DNA of 64,000 nt, from positions 124,001-188,000 of the forward strand of contig JAUFSD010000014.1 of NCBI GenBank assembly GCA_033030425.1. Reading direction: 5' to 3'. Of the stretch, positions 11,885 through 22,850 are shown piece by piece. This stretch comes from Verpa conica. Taxonomy: Eukaryota; Ascomycota; Pezizomycetes; Pezizales; Morchellaceae. The position numbers and the translations under genes were made by a program. A model generated the notes under the pieces. The model saw nothing but the letters and a program-made list of their open reading frames with translations. It did not search any database and was not told the origin of the DNA. Positions within the stretch are counted from its first letter, which is position 1. The number at the start of each line of letters is the position of its first letter.

Positions 11885-12053
11885 ATGCAGCCAACAATCA
11901 TTGCTGTCGTCCGGCCTGCTGTTCCGGAGGACGATGAGATTGTGGATGAGCAGCGTGGTGAGTTTATTTACAATATTGTAGTTTTCTTGGTGTACTGATT
12001 CTTTTTGGTGGGGTTGTAGGTAATATTTGGTATCAGTGTGTTATTTGTTAGCA
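11885..12053 (+). other. Possible small two-exon gene, low confidence
   Basis: An ATG at 11885 follows a C/T-rich leader and opens MQPTIIAVVRPAVPEDDEIV. A consensus GTGAGT donor follows at 11959 and an acceptor TTGTAG at about 12019. Joined this way the product is only 34 residues. The alternative downstream frame encodes a hydrophobic helix (LFVSILIAFIVRNFVYL) but does not join in phase. The leader and donor look real, so a transcript may exist. The protein cannot be fixed from sequence alone. Confidence 0.25.
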
Positions 12054-12967
12054 TCCTGATTGCCTTTATTGTTCGGAATTTTGTCTATTTGCCTATTTCA
12101 TACCCTACCAATCAGCCAAAAAGTCCTTACCTACCTACCTATTATCGTCGGAATTTCAACAATGTCTTTAGTGCTATTACTGTCCTACCGTACATCAGGC
12201 TTCACCTGCTATCTCATTCAACAACCCGTCTCGATCGGTCTCTATTCGGTCAATGGGAAACCCAAAAAAAAAAAAGACTCTATCGCCATCGTCGAATATC
12301 ACAAGAAGGAAAGAAGAAGAAAAAACAACAACTAGTAACACCTATCACTCCTTTCCCTCTCGCAATTATGGTCGTGCAGGATCATTACCGTGGAGGATTT
12401 GTCTGATGAGGTGTTGTGGTACTTAAATGGATGTGATTTTCTGATTAGTGATGAGTTTGTTTATGTCTATCTCTGTAAAATGTTGATTTTTTTGGAAAGT
12501 CTCTTGTTTTTTCTTGGCGTGGACTTTTACGTATGTCAATATCAGAGAGAGGGAGAAGTAGAGAGAGAGAATATATGGAAATTTCCCCCTAACCGAGATG
12601 TGCTGTGCGGATATGAGACTTCCATGTTATGCACCGTGTGGGGTTTGAAAAGCAACGGGGATCTACACCGTGCATAGAGTATGTACAATTCAGGCGGCCA
12701 CTCCTAGTGTTACCTACGACACAATTCCTCCGCTCCCCGTAGAGAGAATATCTGCTCGTGGGAGCTGCACACAAAATCTCACTCGAAAGTAGACTGACGT
12801 CCAGGCAACCCACCACGCTGGAAGCGAGGGGAAGCTGCAAGACAACCCCACAAATCACCCCCCCCACCTCTGTTGCTGCGAACATAAATTCCCACCTTTG
12901 CTCTGTTCTGTGTAGCTCCTTTCATCATCTATCAAAAAAAAAAAAACATCAACCATACACACAACAG

Positions 12968-14373
12968 ATGTCGCGAAAGGTTTGGGAGTAAGCTTCAATG
13001 TCCCGCTTTGCTCAAGTCTTGCTGTTAATAAATCTACTAGACGCTATGATTCAGATGATTCGGATATCTATAGCGATGACGGTGAAGAGATAATTGCTCC
13101 TACCACCAATCAGGCTGGTGGCTCTCTTGCTGCTGAGCCTGATCAATTCAAATGCGTGCCTTGCAAGGTTGGATTCAGGACTAATAAGGAGCTTAAAGCT
13201 CATAAGTTGAGGGATCCCGAGGACCATGGGTACTGTGGGCCTTGTGATCGTGATTTCGATAGCAATAAGGAGTTGAGGATGCACTTGATTAGGAGTCCGC
13301 TACATATCGTTTGTATGGATTGCTTTAAAGAGTTCAAGAGTAAGGGTGGGTTGGAGGGGCATCGTAAGCAGGTTTGTTTATCCACTTTTTTTTTGCTACG
13401 GTGGGTGGTTGTATCCACCTAAGAAGGCGGCTGTAGGGATTAGGTCTACACCAAGGCCGAAATCTATAATCATCATAGGAATTCGACTTGGAGGAATATA
13501 ATATCCATATAGTTATTTACATCTAGACTACTACTAACAGATAAAATTAACAGATGCACCGCGTTTCACAGCGCATCAAGTGTCCCGGCTGCGGTAACGT
13601 TTTCCAAAATGCCTCCGGTATCGCCCAGCACATTGAGAGCGATGACTGTACAAGAGGACTCGACAAGGCCACCCTCGCCCGCAGGATTATTGAAGCCCAT
13701 GATCCCACTGCCAGGCTCGATATTGAACCTCACCAGAAGCCAGACACCACAACCACCCATATCTGGCGTGATGGTATTGTCACCCCGGCACTCAAAGCCC
13801 AGATGGAGCAAGATCCTACTCAGGCTGGACCTCCTGGCGCGCCTCGTGATGCCAGCGGTGCACCCCGAGCCTTGCCAGAGTGGCATAAATACCAAAATAG
13901 CTCTGTTTCTGGAAGTGTGCGTAGTGGCGAGACTGCCAGTAGCAGCGTTATAACGGAGATTCGTCCGGGACCGTCTGTGCTTGACTATACTGATGGAATT
14001 GGGGGTGATGATCAACCTACGTATAGCCTTACTGATATGCGAAAGTATTGGGACCCTGGTCAGAAGAATTTCTTTTGTCCGCACAATTCATGCAGGAAGA
14101 AGTTTAAGAAGGCGGGCGCTATCCATCAACACATGTCGAGCACTGCGCATGCTAGGAAGGTCTTCCGGTTAGTATTATCCCTCCTCCTATAACTTGCCCC
14201 CCCTGAGGCGTTTATGCTGATAATCACCCAGTTGCCCTACTTGCTGTGACCGTTATAAATCCTCATCTGCTTTGTTGCAACATATGGAGTCCGGGAGTTG
14301 CAAGATCAATCAGACGAGCCAGTTCGGCGATGCTACTAATACTCTAACTGGTGGACTTGTCTTTCCAATGTGA
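12968..14373 (+). CDS. C2H2 zinc finger protein with about six fingers
   Basis: Exons 12968-12987, 13041-13371, 13554-14167 and 14232-14373 give 368 residues. The short first exon (MSRKVWE) is joined through a GTAAGC donor to an acidic region (SDDSDIYSDDGEE). Fingers follow: FKCVPCKVGF..H..H, YCGPCDRDF..H..H, IVCMDCFKEF..H, IKCPGCGNVF..H..C, FFCPHNSCRKKF..H..H and RCPTCCDRY..H..C. Two fingers end in Cys instead of His, and the last is created only by splicing exon 3 to exon 4, which supports the model. A disordered linker separates fingers four and five. Such arrays bind nucleic acid, but the widely varied linkers do not match the TGEKP type, so RNA or protein binding is as likely as DNA binding. 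The 182-nt intron 2 is unusually long for this window. Confidence 0.85.
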
Positions 14374-15410
14374 AAGGCAAGAATATCACTCTGCCCCTTG
14401 GCAATTTGGGTGTTGCCGTGTTGCAGTGAGATGGAGTTCTTTGGGTCTTTTCTCTTACCTTCCTTTCATTAGTTGATTGTCTATCTTGGGTTGTTAACGC
14501 GTTTATCTGAAATCTGCTGCTGATATTTCTTCACGTTGTCTCAACTTATTTCCTTTACTTTTTGGGAAGGATTGTGAGGAGGGTACAATGAAGAGTTTGT
14601 TAGTTAAACTAGGAATAGAAATAAAGTTTCAGGTTATGTGATCTGCGAGTTTTATTATCGTGACAGAGGCTATGGGCAGTAGCGGCATAAATAATGGGAC
14701 TTGAGAATAGTAGATTAAAAATGATACGGGGAACGGTAAAAGTGATCCAAAGTTAGTGTATTATCGAGTGACAGTGTATGATTAATGGGTGTCTCTGTTA
14801 TTAGTGGTAAGACACAAGCAGCATCAAAAGAAACCATATTCATCTAGTAAAATATGTAGAGTAATCTAATAAAGAATGTAAGATAATCTAATATCAGCTT
14901 GGGGAGCCGCAAACTACCTCAAAGCGCATCGCCAAGGCGTTATGTCAGGGACCATCAGGGCTAGGGTTGTTGTTGAGCCTCATTCGTGATTGAACGTCAT
15001 GCGATCCCCCGTCCTTGTGGGAAGAATCCCTCTCTTCTCCTCTCCTCTCTCTATCTCATCTATCTCAAACGCGTCTCACGCCTTTCAGTTCTAACAGTAT
15101 ATCCCCTTGCATAGACATCTTGAACCCCGTCTTCTTGAGCCTCGCCAATCGATTGCTGTTGTGTTTACTCAGCCATAACCCCCATCATTCGCTGCGTTTC
15201 GCTGCTGACTGTCCGTCTTCTGTTTGGTGCGTCTGCTGCCGGAACACCTGCTGCTCCTCTCCCCTCCATTGCGCAGCCTTTATCTTCATTCCTTCACTAC
15301 CGACCTCCCCTCCCCTTGTCCATCTACTCTCACCACCTGATCGCGTTTGTTGTTCGCTTCGTCTATCGACCAGCGCATCATCAATTCTATCGCAATCTAG
15401 TCCTCTCACC
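14374..15410. other. Intergenic, CT-rich promoter of the next gene
   Basis: About 1 kb without a gene. The last 400 bp are strongly C/T-rich on the plus strand (for example TCTCTTCTCCTCTCCTCTCT near 15030), typical of fungal leaders. An open frame runs through it in phase with the following gene, but its composition is that of a leader, not of a protein. Confidence 0.45.
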
Positions 15411-16666
15411 ATGGCTTACATTTTTGGCGCGGCGATTAAAGGAATCTGGGGCTTCGTATTTCCCAGGGAACATCCGCATCCAATCTCTACTCCCGAAGGC
15501 CCTTCTACCACTAGCGACGACTTTGCTGCCACTGGCATTCCCCAAGCTTATAGTAATCACAGAATGCAATCAGCTTTTCGCACCTCCGCTGCACAACCCT
15601 CATCCTCCTCAGCAGAGGGGCAGCCAGAAAACTCTACCGAGAACATCCCATGGGTACAGATCCACTATGCCCACGTCTCGAATCTGCGCGGGCAGCTTCG
15701 CTATCTAAAGCTCGTTGGTGATAAACACAATTGTGCCGATAAAGTCGACGAATGTTAGTCCCCCTCCCTCCCATCTCCCCCGTACTGCAATTAATCATAA
15801 TTAACCCTCAAATAGATGTTAAACGCACCCGCCAAGCTCTACAAGACGCTAAAGATGCTGCAGTCATTGCAGGTATCATTCCACCTTCTTCAAACCCTGC
15901 ATTGTCGAAACGTCGGCGTTCTGTCACTTTCGCACCAGATGTCGAGGTCTTCGTTCACAAGAAGGCCAAGATCCTTCCTGCCTCTACGGCTAAGGCTCCA
16001 CGTTATACGAAGCGCACTATGACCCGGGACCCGCCCTCCGCAGAGAAACTAGCGGCGTTGACCTCATCTTTGGGGAAACGTGGGCGTGCTAGTCCAGAGG
16101 TTGGCATGGAGGAGGAGGAGGAATCAATGTCCGAGAAAGGTACAAAGAGGAGTAGATTTGTGTACCTGGAGAAGAAGTATTGGAAACCATGCCAATACGA
16201 GGGGGATGCGACAGATTCTGAGGAGGACGACGAAGATGATGCAGATTTTGCACCTATGCCGGAGGATATGGGGAGCTCATCTTCTGGCTCTTCTATGAAT
16301 TCTTCTCAGGTATCTTCAGATGATAGTACCCCCGCGAAGGATGAACCGGTGGCTCCAGCTACTGTGAAGAATTCGGGAGTCGCTACTGGAGATAGTGAGA
16401 ATAGTAGCGTCTCTGAGGAGAGCAGCAGTATTCCCAAGGGGAGCGGAAACAAGACCCCTGTTGTTGAAGAACAGAGCATCCCCAAGTCTACAAAACACAC
16501 TGCCGAAGAAGAAGCCTCTAACCAACAAACATCCTCTAAGAAGCAGAAAAAAAACAATACTTTAAGACTCATCGAGGACTCATCAAAACGTCGGGCCGAA
16601 CATGCCGAGGAGGAGTCAGTCGAGGTTGTCTCAGGCGGGAATACCAAGAAGCAGAAACGGGTATAA
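15411..16666 (+). CDS. Uncharacterised acidic, nuclear-looking protein
   Basis: Exons 15411-15753 and 15816-16666 give 397 residues. The start MAYIFGAAIKGIWGF has a CACCATGG context. An in-frame ATG at 15015 would add 132 residues of low-complexity leader sequence and was not chosen. The conserved-looking core is IPWVQIHYAHVSNLRGQLRY, then a helix VKRTRQALQDAKDAA, then a basic KRRRSVTFAPDVEVFVHKKAK. The C-terminal half is disordered, rich in Ser and Glu, and ends in TKKQKRV, a likely nuclear localisation signal. I recognise no catalytic or DNA-binding domain. The intron is 62 nt with a TTAATCATAATTAAC branch region. Confidence 0.7.
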
Positions 16667-17578
16667 AGCTCAAACTTACAAGAGCTTTGTAAAGTCTTAT
16701 GTCGGAGTTTTGTTTGGTCCACGGTCCACGGTCTCATTTGTGAGGGGAGTATTGGGAAATAAAGATTACCTTTTTGTGCACTGTTTAGTTGTATATGTAC
16801 TGAATACTTTTACCTTTTTTCCCAAGAGGAACGGGAGATTCCTGATTCTGATGTCTATTATTATTTCTTTTTGGTACGCTTTTTTTTTTTGTTCATCTAT
16901 ACTTTTTTTCTCTTTCTTATAATTATTAACTCATGGTTTTGTTTTGGAGTTAGTTAGGGGTGTGATATGGGTCCTTTCCTAGCTTTATAGTTTTATGTAC
17001 CTTATGCGGTCATGCGGGGTGGGGGTAAAGCATGGATTGCTTACCTGTATATGTTCATAAGGTCTTGTACTTTATATCAAAGAAGAGGGAATTGGATTAT
17101 CCCTATTTAAAGTAAAGTTATCGCAAGAAGTTTCTATTTGTATGGTGGAAGTGTGACTCCCCAAAGATGGGCAATATAAATAGGTTCTGTGTTCTGAATG
17201 TTGGGTTTGAAGGTGGAGGTTTGTAGAAGTACGTAAAGATGCCCGAGGAAATTATTTAGCTGGTGGAAGTTGCGAGTGGTATTCTATGGGTAATAACCAG
17301 CATTAATTTCGGGACTGTACAAATAAGTCCCAGGTTAAAAAGAAAAACTTGTAATAAATAGCAAAAGGTGCTTATGCCAATCATTTCCCTGTACGATTGC
17401 CTCAGTCCGTGTAGAATAAATACATGTATTTAATATCCTAGAAACTCCCCGGTGACAAAAGAATAAAGAAAACAGAAAACAGAAAATAGAAAATAGAAAA
17501 TAGAAAATAGAAAAAACCAGTAATAAAATAGATAAAAGCGAGATCGAAAACGAAAATGAAGTGAACCCCTAGTCCAGC
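16667..17578. repeat. 3' flank of copy A, shared with the copy B flank
   Basis: No gene. Part of this stretch matches 21600-22690 recognisably: the TTATTAACTC...GGAGTTAG...GATATGGGTCCTT string, the GGTGGAAGT...GTAGAAGTACGTAAAGA block, and CAGTAATAAAATA...CCAGCTTATCCTCC. A microsatellite-like (AGAAAAT)n run of about 50 bp occupies 17467-17517. Confidence 0.7.
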
Positions 17579-19993
17579 TTATCCTCCAAAAGAAATTAGA
17601 CCCATAAAAAAATCTATCAACCTAATCTCTCCCGATGCGTCTTCCGGTACATCCTCTGGTAAACTCTCCGGTACATCCTCCGGTACATCCTCGACAGCGA
17701 CACCCCTCTTTGGTCTACTAATTTGCTCTCCTTCTTGCGTAGTGCTCCCTTCCTCCTCTGGTGCACGTACCGAAATAGCCCCCCTTTCTTCTAGTGAAGT
17801 GCTTGTCCCATCGTCTAAAGTGGTATGGTCTTCAATCCAAGTGATCAGTTTTACTTCCGGTCTAGACTGCTCTTCTTCTGACCAGTTGATTAGGCTTTCT
17901 TCGATCTCAATAGTGTGCCCCCCTTCAACGCCACTCCCCTCTTCTCCCAGCTGAGCCAACCCCGTTACCCCCTCCACTTCTTCATCTAGACTTCTTCTCG
18001 CTTCTTCGCCCAACTCGTTCTTCACTTCTTCACTCATCCTATTTCTCGCTACAGCCTCCAACAACATTGTTCTAATTCTCTCGAAGCTATCTCTCCGATT
18101 ATCATACATAGCGCAACCTGCCTCTGCCGCTTCCAGGGCGGTAATCCCCAATATAGGTGCTGGCTGGGCATGGACATCGGCTCCTGCCTTTAGGAGTATG
18201 TCAACGATACGTTCACGACCAAACTCTGCTGCAGTCTGGAGCGCCGTCCGTCCGTGGTTTGGTGCTGGTGGGGCATTGACCTGGGCTCCGGCATTAAGAA
18301 GAATACTGATAGTGTCTTCATGTACATCCCATGCCGCAGCTTGTAGTGCTGTTTTCCCCCAGTTATATGCTGGTGGAGCGTTGACTTCGGCTCTGGCACT
18401 AAGAAGAATCTCCACAATGCCAGCATGACCATTTTCTGCAGCAGCTTGAAGAGCTGTTCTTCCCCAGGCCGATGGCAGATCGTTGACTCTAGCCCCGGCC
18501 TTGAGTAGGGTCCGGACAATTCTTTTATCGCCAGTCTCTGCTGCAGCTTGGAGTGGCGTTCGTCCTAAGGCAGGTGCTAAGTCCGGTGATGGTTGAGCAT
18601 TTACATCAACATTGAGATGGGATAAGACTTCAACAATATTGTGATGGCAACCCTTAATCGCATCCAAGAGCGATATTTGCGTGGGGTCCCATGGGAAGTA
18701 ATCAACCCCAGGTCCAAGGAGAATATCTATTATCCATAACTGGGAGCCTACGGCGTGAAACAATGTTCGTCCTGAGTCCACCAACGCTGGTCGGATTTTG
18801 AACTTGGCCCCACGATCTAGGAGAATCTTGGCAACAGCTTCGTGCTCGCTTCAACGACGTATGCACACCCAAACGTACCAATGGCGAGAAGTAGCGTTCC
18901 ACTAAAAAAAAGCCAGAACGCATGGGCAGGCTGTTCTTTTACGTTCCATGGCTCGTTTCCGGAAAACTGCAGCCTGAACTGTATGGCTCCCGCAAAGGCC
19001 AGAACAGCACCCTGTAAGATAACCCCGACGGAAATACAAAATGCTTGTTTCTGTCGGCTGACGGTCTTGAAACCAACGTTTAATGAGAGGTTTGGAGGGT
19101 TTTCGAGAGCTGACAAAAGTAACTCCAAATCTCCCTCTCCCTTAGGGTCATCATCCTCTCCTTTACGATCACCGCTATAGCTACCTTTGTTAAAATACCC
19201 CATATCAACCGCTTCCCGAAATGTGAGTATCTCGGGTACTTTCTTAGCTGAATCTTCCGATGGCACAAAGACAAGCTGCAACAAAAGCGGAGACCCAAGA
19301 ACCCTGGCTATACCTTCGCCATTCCATAGCTCACAAACATCTGGGGATGTGGATGACATCAAGTCCGCCTCCACAACAGCTCGACTTTCCGTTGACCTCC
19401 CAATGAGCGATCGGAGATTTGGACTGCCTGAGACCCGGATGGCAGATACCACGACAGTAATAATTCCCAGTGGAGCCAGGGCAAAGATTATATTATCGAC
19501 CAGATTGAACGACTCTCCCAGGTACTGCTTGGTAACCTGCTCTCCAAATAGTGCAAGCAATGGAGCTAAATCAGTTCCGAGGTTATTGAGGATATCTTGC
19601 CACGCAGGTGTGGTTTCGTTTCCAGCGGCGCTAGTTGATGCGGCCATTGATAGCATGAGGATGAATACCGTGAGCGACCGAATATTTGGCCTGAAAGATA
19701 TATCTATGGTTGTAGCTCCGGGGTACGGTAGCTGCGACAAAAGTGGTACTAATCCCCTAGTTGGTACACTCTATACTGGCAATTCGTTAGGCATTGACCC
19801 AATGCCATCCATACAGCTATAAGTACACACCTTCAAACTCCCGTAGAACAGTATCAATCCCCAGTTTCTTTTCTTCTCGTGGTTTATCAGGCCGGAGGTG
19901 CCGTGTTGCCAGTAGATAGTCCTATTCTAGTGTCAAAACCCGATTATCCCAAATCAAAACCAACTCATTCTTTACCTCGATAACAGTATCCAT
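17579..19993 (-). pseudogene. Copy A: membrane-ankyrin gene, internally deleted and out of frame
   Basis: A shortened paralogue of the gene at 22851-30959. Two 5' exons are visible: ATG near 19993 (MDTVIE), then DYLLATRHLR..LREFEG at about 19927-19835. The membrane exon (from about 19780) reads a signal-like helix, WQDILNNLG, APLLALFGEQVTKQYLGES and three further hydrophobic segments. After YVVEASTK at 18838 the frame runs into a stop, while the +1 frame continues at once with AVAKILLDRGAKF and about eight ankyrin repeats (18784-18060). An acidic tail with EDVPE repeats follows and ends at 17579. The second membrane half, the linker and some 40 repeats are missing relative to copy B. A 41-nt GT..AG stretch (18878-18838) could restore the frame if spliced, but copy B keeps the same bases as coding. 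A pseudogene is therefore more likely than a functional short form. Confidence 0.75.
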
Positions 19994-22850
19994 TATAGTA
20001 TTTAATCGTAGTGCCGTATGCCAAAAGCAATCATGTATTGTAGGTAATCTCTAACTAGAGACCGGTACGCAATATGTTTTGACTATGGGCATGGAAAACC
20101 CCACTTTCCGGTGAGGCCTGGATTTATCTAGTTTGTCTGGTGAGACATACACCTCCCAGCCTCCTCGCCTGGTGTGTGCTTCTAGCTGGGCCCTGAGTCT
20201 GCGGTTAAATTAAGCGCTGTCGGGTCCAGGCAAACCACTCTATGTAGGATCTGCTCTGGTAGGCTCGGTACTTGCGACTGCGGCATTCCCTATTAGAGCA
20301 GAAAATGTTTTAGCACAGCCTCTTATAGAAGTATGGGATACCAAACAAGGGTCCTATGCGGCTAATTCTAGAGCACTGCTATGCACAGTAGAATCCTTGC
20401 TGAGAAGCTAGAGGACCTTTAATTTTACACGCCGTATTTCTATTGGAAACTGTAGCCTTGAATACAGAGGATATGATATATCATTTCTAAGAGATAGGAG
20501 CGATTTACCGCATCATGTAGGAAAAAAGATCGAGAAATGTGAGACTCCCGGCTGATCTTGAGGTGAGGGTTTTATGGATCGTTCGCGTGCGCAGCGAAGC
20601 CTCTCACTGTGCGCATTAGCCATCCTCGGCCAATCCCTAGCCGTCTTACGTTGCAGAGCACTGGTCTAACACTATAGGGAGCCGTAATATTCGTCAATTA
20701 AAATAGCCAGAAGCACTAATGACCACGATCGGCTTTATTCATCAGGTAGGTAGGCAAACCCGTGGGAGGTGTTTTGTATAATCGTGATAGGGGTATAGTG
20801 GGCTCTTGGTACGTTGGGTATAGGTTAAATGGGTTCGCGACCGTAGGGTAATATATGGGCAGGATAGAAAATACGCTAATAAGAAATGCTAATAATGTGT
20901 AATATCGCCCTGAAACGGCTTGGCTCCTAACAGTGCTGAGACCTGGTTACGAAAGATCATGATGATCTAAGCTACGAGCCTCATGAGGCTCTTATAATAC
21001 ATGCTAAGACATACATTGATGACATGTTCCATGACACGAACCCTTCGGTTCGAGATTTAGGGAAATAATTTACTTTAATAGCCATAATACTAATGAAGTA
21101 GTATGTTTTTGTAGTTTTATATAATTTGAACCTGTATCCCTACAAGGATGCGTATAACTATACTAGCTAAGAAAATAAAGCATGCTGTATCTTTTTAGGT
21201 GGTTCCCACACTCCCTAAGATCACCCCCTGAGCAATATATATGGTATTGTGAATAGGTTCTTATGAGTTCAGGTGATCTTATGGTCGAATCAGCTCTCTA
21301 CCTGAAGAAAGACAAGTCTAGACCTAAGAAAGTGAGATAGCTGGTGCCAGGCGGCTTACTCAGCTTTGGCGTCCATCACGTGCCACAATATGCGCACTGT
21401 GGCTCAAAGGAAGATTCTAGTACACCCATAACGTATGCACAAGATGTCTGGTTAGTTGTCTAGCTGAAAGAAGGAAAACCTGTTATATACAGCTCCACAA
21501 CACCTGATACCAACAACGATAGCTCAACCTCCCCCCAATACATCTTTGTGCCTAGGCATAGTAAAGCCCATATACTCAGGGCTCGAAATTCCGTATATGC
21601 CCATTGATATTTCTTTTTGGTTTGCTTTTTTCCTCATCTTTTTTTCCTTATATTTATTAACTCTTTATAGGAGTTAGCTGGGTGTTATGGGTCCTTCCCA
21701 ACTTGGTTGTTTTATTAGGTGGTGAAAACGAGTCTCCGGGCTTGCTAATCTAGGCGGATTATTATCTTGGAGATTAAAATATAAATCAGTAATGACCCGG
21801 CTCCTAGTAAGATGCGTGATATTAAGTAAACCAGAATAGGTATTTATATAAACCTACTACAAAAAGACTTCCCAACCAAAAGATCCCTACATAGAGAACA
21901 GTGATCCGTATCTACCGCAACTTCCCCTCAACTCGAATATGGGTAGTACTAAATCACTCTAGAAAACACATGCACCCAACGAACTCAAGCAAAAGGGGAG
22001 AAAATCTTTCAAAACTATACACTATGACTAGGAAAAGAGAAAAACGAAAAATAGCAAACAATAACTCATACCAGTTCATCCGCAGATTTAACAGAAGAGA
22101 TAAAAAAATAATCCTAGGCTACCTTATCCACCTAATGAAATTTATTTACTAGACAGGTTTGTCTTTGTTTACTCCTTTATTCATTCTAGTTTTGGTTAGC
22201 TTTGTTGTTTTTTAATAGTTTATTGTATCCTATGTGGTGATTCAGGGTAGGATAGGCTATAGGCTTCTTACCTATAAGTATCTTTTTTGCGATGGGAGGG
22301 GTCTCTTTATTGTTTTAATGGAGGCTAGACTGCCTAAAGTGGAGGATCTAGATAGACTCTGGGTCCCGGAAATTTTCTATAAAGGTGGAAGTCAGTCAGT
22401 AGAAATACATAAAGAGCCATAGAGGAACTTACTAATTGTTGGAGGTTGCGACCGGTATTCTGGAGATACGAATAATGTTACTTTAAAGAGAGGATATAAG
22501 AAACTCGGGTTGAAAAAACTGACATGCTGCTCGTCCTTGGAAATTCTCCCGCTCAATCTTTACAAAACAAAAATTCAACCACCCAGAAACTGTCATCGGT
22601 GAAAAAATAACGGAAAGAGGAAAAGAGACCCCAGTAATAAAATATAAAAAATAATAATAAGAGCACCCCACAATCCAGCTCATCCTTCCAACGAAATTCG
22701 ATTCATTATCTTCATATACCCCCCGCATCTGCTCTTCTAGTAAGGTATTTGACCCTTCTTCTCCTAGTCAGTGGAAATAGTTCCTATCAGTCTACAGAGT
22801 TTCAGCAGTATGCTTACATACCTATCTAAATGAACCTTTTTTGCTGTTAT
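19994..22850. other. Spacer between the two copies, with duplicated flanks
   Basis: About 2.9 kb without a supported gene. The left end (19994-20150) resembles the 5' flank of copy B (30960-31130), for example GCGCAATG..TGGGCATAGGAAAA against ACGCAATATG..TGGGCATGGAAAA. The right part (21600-22690) resembles the 3' flank of copy A. The middle (20150-21590) has only stop-filled frames. A frame at 22483-22728 on the minus strand aligns with the very end of copy A's reading frame, a remnant of a lost tail. Confidence 0.6.

Larger units (their letters stand above)
10654..12967. other. Long intergenic stretch with a small hairpin and a doubtful small gene
   Basis: About 2.3 kb without a confident gene. 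A perfect 14-bp inverted repeat lies at 11336-11374. A CT-rich tract at 11625-11680 and a C/T-rich leader near 11760-11880 precede the short ATG frame at 11885. The right end (12550-12967) is the promoter and leader of the zinc finger gene, with a poly(A) run near 12933. Confidence 0.45.

Noticed and set aside
12038..12406. Hydrophobic open frames as a membrane protein gene
   Set aside because: No ATG in context and no in-phase join to the upstream exon; low-complexity lysine-rich end.
15015..15410. N-terminal extension of the acidic nuclear-looking protein
   Set aside because: In frame, but its composition is that of a CT-rich leader; the ATG at 15411 has the better context.
21040..21062. 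GAACCCTTCGGTTCGAGATT as the T-arm of a tRNA gene
   Set aside because: B-box-like, but no matching acceptor stem, D-arm or anticodon arm could be folded upstream.
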